Below are positions 51,801 to 61,322 of a stretch of 64,000 bases of DNA, piece by piece. How positions within the stretch are numbered: the first letter of the stretch is position 1; each line of letters starts with the position of its first letter. The position numbers were made by a program, and so were the translations under genes. The notes under the pieces were generated by a model. The model saw only the letters and a list, made by a program, of their open reading frames with translations. It did no database searches and was not told where the DNA came from. Origin of the DNA: Tyto alba (taxonomy: Eukaryota > Chordata > Aves > Strigiformes > Tytonidae); assembly GCF_018691265.1 (NCBI RefSeq), contig NW_024881313.1, positions 3,278,501 through 3,342,500 on the forward strand, written 5' to 3'.

Positions 51801-52708
51801 TCTCATTGTACCTGGGAGTTTGACTAAGTTCAGAAAGCTTGACACTGAGGCCTCAGATATTGTTTTATGTTAAAAGAACAGATTAGATACCTTAAATAGT
51901 TTTAAAGCAAAATCTAAGTATTCGTGCCCTATCCTGTCGTATATTTCCTTGAAGAACTTTGTTATTCAAGCTGCCTACATAGTTTTCTTTAAAATCTTTC
52001 TTAGAGTCTGCTAACATCTTAGTGAATTTGACCTTCCTAATATCTGCCAGCAAGAGTCTGTTTGATCTGCTACCTCTACCTCTGTACCACTAACTACCGT
52101 CCGAGCTGTGGCCTACGCCTGCTCTCTCAGGGGAGGGAGGAAGGAGAGTGCAGTGAATCTCAGAAGTATTTTTCATTGCTGTTGACCATTAAAAACTTGA
52201 TCGAGAGGTAATTCCAGCCTGTGAATATTTGGGGTGTTCAGGAATGGTATTTGGCACCACTTTTGGTTTTCTTTTTGCTTTTTTCACCTATATAGTGAAG
52301 GAGGAAGGGGTGGTTCTTTCTAGCTGCTGAATCTGTGCACCACAGCGGTGGTTAGGCTTTGTCCGGCTCCTCTTTCTCTAACAGTTCTGAAAATGCAGTT
52401 TTCTTCAGATGGTTCTTCTATTCCCTTCGGATGGTACGCCCGAAGCAGACAAAGACAGCAGTCAGGTTTTTGCGTTGGTCCTCTTGGGTTTTCTGTGATG
52501 CTGGGCTGTTTTGTTAAATACCTGATGCTGTAAGACAGGCCATGGCCTGGGCAAGACCTGTGCTGTGCCTCATGACGATGGCTTCCTTCCTTCTGTGGTG
52601 ACTGCAGGAGGCCTTGGGGCTCACTTGCTTCGCTCCGGTTCATTTCACTCGTAGAGATCTGCCTGAAGGAGCTTACACCCACTTGTGCCTTGTGAGAATC
52701 TCTGGTCT

Positions 52709-53718
52709 TGTCCTGGGTTGAGTGAGTGGTGGAGTTTTTTGGTGGCAGGGGAGGGGGCTATCGGGGCGGCCCCCTGTGAGAAGCTTCTCGAAGCTCCCCC
52801 AGCTCCAAGTCAGCTCCACTTCTGTTTGGGAAATTGAGCCCATCAGCTGCGCCTCTGCTGATAACGTATTTAAGAAGGGACGTGGTGACGGAGCAGTGGG
52901 ACTGGTGAGGAGGAGTTGCTGCAGCTGCATGAACACCAAGGTCAGTGGAGGAACGGAGGAAGAAAGGAGGGGGGAGGTGTGCCGGAGCAGAGACCCCCCT
53001 GTATCCTGTGGGGAGACGGCAGGGCGGCCCCCCCTGACACCCATGGAGATCTACGGTGGAGCAGACATTGATTTATGGCCTGTGGCTTCTGCCTGGTTGA
53101 TTAAGGTGACTGTGCCTGAAGAAGGCCGGGGTCTTATGGGAAAAGGTAGCCCCGCTGCTGTAATTCAGCGCTGGGAGGATTGCAGCATGCGGGGGAGTCC
53201 CACGCCAGGAGCAGCTCGGGAAGGGCTGCAGCCGTGGGAGGAGAATCCAGTCGGAGGAAGTTTGTGGAGGACTGTCTCCTGTGAGATGGGGACCACGATG
53301 GAGCAGGAGGAACAAGTTCCGGACACTTCCCCTCACCGAAGATAAGGGAAGTGGCAGCACTGACTGCACCCCCCATTCCCTGCCCCTGCGCTGCTGGGGG
53401 AGGAGGTAGAGATATCGGGAGCAGAGCTGAGCCCGGGAAGAAGGGAGGGGTGGGGGGAAGGTGTTCTCAAGATGTGGCAATGCTTCTCACTGTCCTACTC
53501 TGGTAAGTGTTGTTAGTGTCTGTAATAAATGTATGGTTTTTTTTCTTCCCCTAACGAGTCTGCCTTTTGCTCGTGATCATAAAGGGGGATTTTTCCCCCA
53601 TCCCAGTCCTATCTCGAACCCCAAGCCTGGCTCTCTGTCCCTTCTCATTGCCTGGAGGGGAAGGGAGAGAGAGCTGCTGCAGTGGTGGTTGGCTGCCGAC
53701 CAGGCTCAAACCACGACA
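52709..53718 (+). mobile_element. Solo LTR of an avian endogenous retrovirus (ERVL-like)
   Basis: The element begins TGTCCTGGGTT and ends AAACCACGACA, the TG...CA borders typical of a family of avian endogenous retroviral LTRs. It is about 1010 bases and GC-rich, and carries an AATAAA at 53524-53529, which sets the plus orientation. A TATA-like GTATTTAAG lies near 52866. The flanks GGTCT and GCTCT resemble a 5-base target duplication with one mismatch. No gag, pol or env reading frame adjoins it, so it is a recombined single LTR. The 207-codon frame inside is a by-product of GC content. Confidence 0.75.
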
Positions 53719-56700
53719 GCTCTGAACAGATTGTCCCAGTCTGGCTGCTCAGCCTGTTCGCGTGCCTCTCAACTCAGCTCCGAGGTCCTGTTTGCCAAGC
53801 GTTCCTTTGATTTGCTTTCTGGTGGTTTCACTGACTGGACTCGGGAGTACCCCCACATCCACCTGGAAAACTCCCTGGTCACGAGTCCCACAGCAGCAGA
53901 TCCCTTATGGAGAAACCCCTGAGACACCTCTCACGTGCTGTTACCCCTCCCTGGACAGAGAGTTCCCGTGGTTGTCTTCACCTTCCCAGGGGCAGTGTCA
54001 AGGCCCGCTGAAGGCGTCATCCCCTCAGACATGACCTTTCCTTCGGTGTCCGTACAAACTTCCAAATCCTCATTTCGCTTAGCTCAACAGATGGAGTGAC
54101 TTAAAGCTGTCCTAGACTTCAGCTGTGCTTCCCGACTGTCAAAAAAAAGTCCTTGTGCTCTGGTTTGGTTTCGTTGCCCTCGCGGCTGGAAACGGGTCAG
54201 GAAGCTTTCCTAAAAGCGGCTACATCCGTTGAACAGGGGTTAGGTAACGGGCTGCGTTACAGCACGTTGCGAGTCCGCCGGTGCGACCGTCAGCCTTGCT
54301 GAAGGCTGCTCACACCTCCTCAGGGCGTGGTATGTAGCTCCCGGGCTGTTTGGGGAGAGTGCAGGCTTCCCACCACTGCCCATGGGTGCTGGTGAGAACA
54401 GACACGGCTCTGTCGTCACTCAAAAATCACGACGGAGCGGGGGCGGGGGGGGGGGTGGTGTAATTCTCCACCGTGTCTGGTACTGTCTGTTCCACTTTTT
54501 CCAGTGTCTCTTTGCTGAAGGCTGCTTTTTTGGGTGAAGGGAACAAGGTATGACAACACGCTCTAGCACACCTGCTTGCTCTTCTCGGGGGGGTGGACAC
54601 AGAGCAACCTGCCCCATGCAAACAGCAGGGCCAGGAGGTCTTGTTTTCTAATAGTTTTGATACACCCAAAGCGAGAATAGCACTGGGAAGCACACTTTGC
54701 AAGGATCTCACAGCTAAATGCCTTTTTTTTTTTCCCCTTAAGTAGAGCAAATATATGTCATGTTATTTAATTGTCTAGCCTAATTTACTGTGATGATAAT
54801 GGTCTGCTTCAGAACTAAATCTGAATCAGTATTAGTGCAAGAGGATGCGTGGGTTTCAGCCTACAAAGCAGAGTGGGGAGGCTTTTACTGAGAGCTGAAA
54901 TTCTCCAGCCCTTCATTGGTCCTTTCTTTTAGACTTGGTCGTATGGTACTAGAATCAGAAGCACAAATGAGCATCACAAATGTTTTTCTGTTCTACCCTG
55001 TATGTTCTGGAATTTGTGCAGCATTCAGCAAGAACACCGCTATGGGTGCTAAAGAATTCATGATTTGTAATAACCCTGCAGTGGGATGGCCCACTTTTAC
55101 ATCAGCAAGCTTATGTGTAATGAGACACAAACATTCCCCTCTGTGTATTTCTGTCCAATACGTGCTGCAGGATGAACAAACCTGTTGGGTTGCTGTATCA
55201 AAGTGGAGCGTGACTAGGCCCTGGCTCACAGTGATTTAGCTTGGAGAAGGAATCTTTGATAGAGCCCAAGATCACCAATATTTATATACTTATTTTGTGT
55301 AAGTATTTAAGTAAACCTTGAGGTAGAAAGTCAACAATTTCTCGGTCATTTTTCTTTGAAACCAGAAAGTGAGTTCATTCAACGCAGGAGCTTACTGAGC
55401 ACCTTGCAGTACGCGTACTTGTAGCTGCCACAGTGGTTTGAACACAACTTGGAACCGACTCCTATCACCAAACAGAGACTCACAGCTCTCCTGGTAGTGA
55501 GCCTGACTAACAGACTGAGCAACTGGAACTCGCCACGGGAAGGGCTGTGCTTACTCTGTTCCTCAACAGCTGTTACGCAGATGAAGTCGTAACGGTCAGA
55601 CTGCACAAAATTATAAGGCTTGAGAATAATTTAATCTTCTCTGAATTTAACCCCAAATTAGCAGCCTTTAAATAGTCTCTTCCCAACTTCACTGCAGTAG
55701 AACAGTTTGTCACCACAGTACAGTAGTTACAGCACTGGAGCTAGTTACTGCTCTGGAAGGAGTGGCGGGTTTTGGTCATGGAGCAGCAGGACCCTGCCAT
55801 CTGGCACAAGAAGTATCTATGTAAAAACCTCGCTGTCCCACAATTCATTATGTGCTTTTCATAGCTCTTGTTAAATGTATTTATGAACGATGTGTAAGAT
55901 GTCTTAAAGTCAAAACAGTCTCAAAATGACCTCTCTTTTAAACAGGGCAAGTTAAGGTACTTAGTACATAACATACGCCATTGTATATAACGTTGCCGGC
56001 GATTTCTTTAATCACAATTCCTTGCACAGTAGGCTGGAAATTGTGTCTTAATGTAGTCTAGTTTTTCACAATCATTGGCTATCCTCTTCCCCAGTCTAGC
56101 TGTTCTGTAGATGTTCACAACTGTAACGTTCAGTTACTGTTAAAAGTACCTGAGAAAACTCACTGAGTTTTCTAACAAGATTACAGACACCTGAGTGGCC
56201 AGTAAATGGTAATGATTTCAGCTGGGATTTTTCATTCTAATAAAAAAAATAAATCATGGCACCCTAACCAGAAATCAGAACCTCACCATATACAAGCTAT
56301 ATGTATGTATACATATATATTTCCACGCATGGTATATGTGTCTTCATTCCCTTTCCTATTCTTCCTCCTTTTGCGATGTTTTTCTGTTCCATTTGTTTCC
56401 ATACTCCCAGCCAGGACCCCAGAAAACCGAAGGATTAAATTAAAAGGAACAAATTCGGTTGAAATGAGAAATGTTATTTTCCCAATATGAAACATCCCAT
56501 CACATTACCACAAGACTTTCTTTTTGCAAGGCAGTTCTTTTGCTCCTGGTAGGACATAAGCTACCACTGTACAGACTGTGCTTGCAGCCTCTTCAGGCTC
56601 AGTGCTTCACTTATCACTTCAGCTGTGGAGTCTCCTCAGTCAGTCACATAACAAACACACCTGAAGCTCTAGGACACAGATGTTCAACAATTTATGTGAA

Positions 56701-56749
56701 GATGTTTAACACACAGGCAGTGGTTTTCTGATTCAGTCAAATATCTGTG
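53719..56749. other. Intergenic region between the solo LTR and BTD
   Basis: The first 700 bases are GC-rich with no repeat family or gene that I recognise. A long G run lies at about 54439-54455. Beyond 54.7 kb the sequence is AT-richer. The BTD 3' UTR must occupy part of the right end on the minus strand. I see no canonical AATAAA for it within about 1.4 kb. An ATTAAA on the minus strand lies at 56007-56012. Confidence 0.5.
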
Positions 56750-56807
56750 CTAGTCCTTTTCATACCATCGTCCATACAGAGCAGCTGTCAGTAGGCCAGA
56801 AGATGTT
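56750..56807 (-). pseudogene. BTD: Out-of-frame remnant of the BTD C-terminus
   Basis: Directly after the BTD stop codon the minus strand, read one base out of frame, encodes [19 protein letters not shown] and a TAG at 56750-56752. This closely resembles the human C-terminus SSGLVTAALYGRLYERD. The change of frame lies at or near a run of five A on the coding strand (56811-56815). The tail shows no other damage. Confidence 0.85.
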
Positions 56808-57935
56808 CTATTTTTGCTTAATGAAATAGTGGTTGTTTTTCCAGCCCATGTGATCAGCAAAGTCCAAGGTAATACCAGATGTCAGCAGCAAAGGGAAGAT
56901 ATAAGGGGTGCTCATGTTTCCCCATAGCTGGAAACCTATCCGAGCAGTGGCATCTGTAACCTCCTGCCCACAAGTGCTAAAGCTGAGACCACCACACTTC
57001 ACCAACGCACAGGCCTGGACGTAGTATGTGCCATGGACCGTATGGAGCCCGTCAAAAACTCCCAAGGCATAGAATTCATCAGTTAGAGCAGCTCTCTGAT
57101 AATTTAAGTAACAACAAAGGGTATTGGCACAAACCTGGAGCTCTCCTTTTTCCCCCCCTACGGGAACAAAAGTAAAGTTGTCATACATCATTTCTGCATA
57201 AAACAAGGGAGGTAACTGTTCGTGTCCTTCTTCTGATACTCTGCCAGGGATCTCTTCTCCCTCCTTAAAGCAAACTTGATCGTCCAGTGAGGTGCTTGTG
57301 AAAGTCTTGCACGGGGGATGTAAGCTCTCTCTGAATCTTTCATTACTCTCCAGGTTGGTTTCATAATCTGTAGTAATCACAGGAATTTCTGCTACGATGA
57401 GCTTGCCACCATAACTTTCCATGTTGTGGTAGATGAACGATTTGACTGGAGTGTATATGCCACTCCCTGTCATGCCCAAGGTAGGGTGGTGGATATTAGC
57501 TGCTAAAATATTGACGTTGAAGGCTGTCGCGAAAGCTTGTTGAAATTCTACAGCGGACAGGAGTGGGAGCTGGTTCATCCAGGCAGTGGGATACACAACT
57601 TGTTTCAAATTGTATCGTCTGATGAGGTTCACGGCAGGCTCAAAAAAGAGTATATCGAAGCAAGTGAACATCCCAAACTTGCCAGCAAAAGGGGTATCAA
57701 AGAGTTTATAGTCCAGCTCCGGCGGGGTATCAAAAGCATATTCAAAATACAGGTTGTGTTTGCGGTATGTGGCTGCCAGCACACCATCATCCCTGAATGC
57801 CACGTTGGTGTTGAACTGGTATCTTCCATCGGGGGGGCAGTGAGGATCACTGTGCTCACAGGGTTGCTTAGTTCCTAAGTTTGCCACAAGGAATATTTTG
57901 TTCTTCAGTGCCATGCAGCTCAGACGCTGAAGAAC
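56808..57935 (-). CDS. BTD: BTD terminal coding exon with catalytic Lys and Cys
   Basis: 375 codons plus TAG start [20 protein letters not shown] and hold YRKHNLYFE and FTCFDILFF with the catalytic Lys and Cys. The C-terminal biotinidase/vanin domain includes [27 protein letters not shown] and LCCYL. The acceptor is TTCTCCAG. The frame ends HYFIKQK, whereas mammalian biotinidase continues for about 20 residues. Confidence 0.96.
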   Translation of the reverse strand, partial: VLQRLSCMALKNKIFLVANLGTKQPCEHSDPHCPPDGRYQFNTNVAFRDDGVLAATYRKHNLYFEYAFDTPPELDYKLFDTPFAGKFGMFTCFDILFFEPAVNLIRRYNLKQVVYPTAWMNQLPLLSAVEFQQAFATAFNVNILAANIHHPTLGMTGSGIYTPVKSFIYHNMESYGGKLIVAEIPVITTDYETNLESNERFRESLHPPCKTFTSTSLDDQVCFKEGEEIPGRVSEEGHEQLPPLFYAEMMYDNFTFVPVGGEKGELQVCANTLCCYLNYQRAALTDEFYALGVFDGLHTVHGTYYVQACALVKCGGLSFSTCGQEVTDATARIGFQLWGNMSTPYIFPLLLTSGITLDFADHMGWKNNHYFIKQK

Positions 57936-60900
57936 CTGGAGAACAGTATGGGGAAACGTAAGCGCTTCGGAACACGAAGGAATAAATTCTACTTGAGCAG
58001 CTATGACTTACTTAATACTTTTCAAATTATTATTTTCAGCTGGAAATTGAACACTGTTTGACCGTATCTGTAGAATTTAAAAGTACTGATGCCTTTCTGA
58101 CAAAAGCTACCGGAACCAGTAGCTTTCTAAACTGAAAAGTATATTTCAGGTATTTATTATTTTCAAAATAGCATTGGAAAAAATTATCTGGGTTTGATTT
58201 CCTCAGAAGTAAGTAAATAAATAACGTTTCTATTTCAAGGGCATTAATTTTCAGAAACTTACTGACCACTGCAGGATCACCAATGGCTTTAAAACACCAC
58301 AGGTCAACTGAAAGCTGTGACAAGGCAGCATAACTGATCTCTATGTACCTTTAGAACAGCAAATGTCTAATAATGGTCATTTGCAACCTGCACTGGCTTG
58401 TTCCTGCAAACAGACTGTTTCACTCCAAGTTTTAAAAAAAGTGATTACTAGCTACAGCTTCAAGAAGCAAAGATGTAAGTGGATAGACTTTGCATAGTTA
58501 CAGAAAAGAAATACAAAAAGTTACAGGCTGTAGTACTACTGCGATGTTTCTTTCACGCCCTCTGAGCGCTGCACCAAAGGCTGCCAGCCGCGCCACCTCC
58601 AAACAGGATCTGAGGGGCAAACTGAGTTCCTGCCCGCTCGCCCAGGACCACTGGTACTAAAGATTCGTAGGCCAGAGTAGGTCACCATTTACAACTCTGA
58701 TTCATGTTTGCACACAAAGGCTGTTTAGTAGGCACAAGCATGATGACTTTCATTATATTGACTACTGTAATATTAGTAAGAATGAATAGTTTTTATTACT
58801 AAGCATGGGTATTTTCACTTTGGGTTCAGAACAATCAATGAAAATACCATTTTTATATGCGGGTCACAGCTTCTGTAATCACATCTGGTCTGTGCTAAGT
58901 TGTGACTTCTATTACGTTACAGCAGGTCAAGTCCTCTTACTTGTGCTAATCATTTTACACACAATCATTGACTCAGAATGTCCTGGTGTCACTGAAGTCA
59001 TTAAAACTGAGTAATGAGAATGCATCAGAAGTGAAGATACTGCTATGTTGTTTTATATAAAACAGTGTTGTTCAAAATAAAATCACACACAATGTATCTT
59101 ACTAGAGAGTAATTACCATATCATAGGTTGGGGAGGAGGAGATGACCAATCCAGATGGCTCATAGACAAGCTAATCTTCTTGCATGTATCTCTCTCAAAC
59201 CCTCCTCTGCTAATAATGAAACCAGCAGAAACTGAGAGTCCAGGAAAACAGAATCAGGTACTACGAGTTGTTAAACTTCTTGCTTACTTTCCTAAGCAAA
59301 ACTACTAGAACTAGTTTCCCACTTGGAGCACAGATCTAGCATTCAGTTATTCTACCTCTCTGCAGAATTCACTCCTACATTTACCTCTGTGTCATTGAAC
59401 AAATACGGCTCTCTGCAGGGATTCCACTTCAGAGAATGTGAATGCAGAACGAAATCTAAGTAAGGGTAAATGGAGCTTCTGGTGAAGTTGAAGCCATGGA
59501 TCCCATCTTCAGGAAAAACAATGATCTGTGCCCCCTGTATGTAAAACAGAGACAGGTTTTGTAGGCAAAGCAAAACCAACCTAAATGTGAAAGGAAAAAA
59601 GGGAATCTCACGGGTAAAAAGAGCTAATGAAAGTTAAGGATAACCCAAGTATGTTCTGACAAGAATGTGGTTTGAAAATATATTTTTTTGACTTCATAGT
59701 AGGTGTAACTGTGTTAAAAAAAAAAAAAAAACAAAACTTATTTAACCTGATGCATACCTTCAGCTTGAAAAATAACCAACTTGACATTATTTTAAGGGCG
59801 TGCAAATGAGAGCGGACTTCATCCAAATTCTTACCAAAAGTATTCTCCATTCACAGGAGTCATGAGAGTGACATCATCCAGGTTAAAAACTAATGATGTT
59901 AAAATTTGTCTTGATTTTTTTTTCAGAATTATGCTAGGTGATGAACTTTGTCAAAGATGCTGTACCTGTGTCAAAGGTGCAGCATGACTCAGGCCGGCCA
60001 ATGTACTGTGTGATCAGGTAGAGAGGCTGGCATAGGGTACTAGGAGAGTTGTTTTCAGAAACAGCTTAACTGTGGAAGCAGTACAGATGCTGGAAAAAAT
60101 GTAGCCGTGCCAAAGCCAGGCGGGCTCTGCCTGAAGTTCAGGGAGATCTGTTCCTAAAAATGTAGTGGATTCCTCTTAAATCAGACGCAGCATCAGTCAC
60201 CCAAATTCCTGTGACTGTTCAACAGTCGGTTCAAATGTGTTATCTGCACTATGGCTTTGGGATAATTTATGTGTCTTGGATGCAGTACTGTATAAAAATA
60301 GCTATTATGCTTCTGGACTGTGATGCCCAGTCACCATTCTGAAAAAGAAAAAAAAAACAACCAACCAACCACTTCACTTTTCTAAATTCGAGAAAAATTT
60401 TAATTCTTCTGTTCCAAAACAATAGATTTGTGAAACTTGTAAATCAATTCTTCTCTGCATAGGGATGGTAATGCCTGCTTCCTCTGACTAGAACCAGCTT
60501 TGGGTTTTCTTGGGGAGGGAAGGAAAGGACGCTGTGCATAAGAACAGCCAGAAATACTAGCCTCTCTCCTCTAAATATATTTAGACTGCAAACCGTTCCA
60601 TGGAGGGCAGGAGGAAAGAATGGAAAACTTTACTTCCACAAAGTTGTTAATGGTGGAACATTTCTTTCCAAAGTATTTAATTTCCTTACGTTTTTAGAAA
60701 CATTCAGGAATTTCCACTGAGAGCACTGGAATAAAATCAAACCCAAAGACAGCTGTCTGTAAGACAATCTTTCAATAAAAACATTCCATTTAAGAAAACA
60801 GAAAGGAGCTAGGTATTCAGGCCAAAATAGAAAATTAATTTCCCTATACCAAATAACTACAGGCGTGTTTTTCCAATCATGGAATAACTCAAGTCAGGCG

Positions 60901-61318
60901 AGCTGTTAATTGGTCTGATTTTTTTCAGGCCTCTGACAGGGCGGAATGTCTGAAAAACCAGACCATAGTAATGTGGATAAATACAGCTTTAGTTGCCTGG
61001 GAACACAAATGGGAAAGATTATCTTCAAATAGCACTTACTCTATATATACGTGGGACACACGCGACTGCTACTAAGCCGCAGCATACCTGTCTTGCAGCA
61101 GCCACTACTTGCTGTTCATAGATGTCTAGGTTTTTGCCCATGAGTTCCAGCGCAGACTGTCGATCAACCAGTGCTGTTGGGTCAGGACTCAGTATGGACT
61201 CGTGTTCGTACACGGCAGCAACATAATGCCCCTCCTTCTTAACTCTTCCTGAGACAACTTGATAGCAAAAAAAGCAGACGAACAGCTTCCAGCGCAGATC
61301 CACCATGGTGTATGCCAT
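56808..61318 (-). CDS. BTD: BTD, biotinidase (three coding exons)
   Basis: The enzyme is a secreted carbon-nitrogen hydrolase that releases biotin from biocytin and biotinyl peptides and so recycles the vitamin. Exons 61088-61318, 59385-59534 and 56808-57935 join in phase 0 and give 501 residues. A hydrophobic signal segment lies at about residues 11-24. The nitrilase triad is complete: Glu86 (FPEDG), Lys186 (YRKHNLYFE) and Cys219 (FTCFDILF). Spacings of 100 and 33 equal those of human Glu112, Lys212 and Cys245. NFT, NDT and NMS sequons are present. Vanins are related, but [14 protein letters not shown] and [18 protein letters not shown] fit biotinidase, as does the ANKRD28 neighbour. The C-terminus is cut short by about 20 residues because of a frame change. 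Confidence 0.95.
57936..59384. other. BTD intron (1.4 kb)
   Basis: GT-AG intron on the minus strand, AT-rich. I see no other gene or known repeat in it. Confidence 0.7.
59385..59534 (-). CDS. BTD: BTD middle coding exon with catalytic Glu
   Basis: Fifty codons, phase 0 on both sides, start [20 protein letters not shown] and end [10 protein letters not shown]. It holds the catalytic Glu of FPEDG and two N-glycosylation sequons (NFT, NDT). The acceptor is ACATACAG and the donor is GTAAAT. Confidence 0.95.
59535..61087. other. BTD intron (1.6 kb)
   Basis: GT-AG intron on the minus strand with an A run near 59715 and short CCAA repeats near 60360. Nothing gene-like. Confidence 0.7.
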
Positions 61319-61322
61319 AAAT
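61088..61322 (-). CDS. BTD: BTD exon with start codon and signal peptide
   Basis: From ATG at 61318 it encodes 77 residues, starting [20 protein letters not shown] and ending [12 protein letters not shown]. The conserved YVAAVYEH and LDIYEQQV motifs are present. A second in-frame ATG at 61306 has ACC before and G after it, a better start context than the first. Starting there still leaves a signal peptide. The acceptor GCTCTAG lies just upstream, so a 5' exon must exist outside or further upstream. The donor is GTATGC. Confidence 0.92.

Larger units (their letters stand above)
47416..52708. other. Intergenic region between ANKRD28 and the solo LTR
   Basis: Non-coding sequence. It contains simple repeats (AAAC units near 48516-48545, A21 at 48787-48807, A21 at 49917-49937) and a short GC-rich patch near 50.1-50.4 kb. 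A minus-strand frame at 48460-48984 runs through the A and AAAC repeats and is not a gene. Confidence 0.6.

Noticed and set aside
52722..53345. 207-codon plus-strand open frame
   Set aside because: It lies wholly within the GC-rich solo LTR, shows no retroviral protein features and is open because of base composition.
53461..53922. 153-codon plus-strand open frame across the LTR end
   Set aside because: It crosses the LTR border and has no recognisable domain or splice structure.
57537..57878. 113-codon plus-strand open frame
   Set aside because: It is the antisense shadow of the BTD terminal exon.
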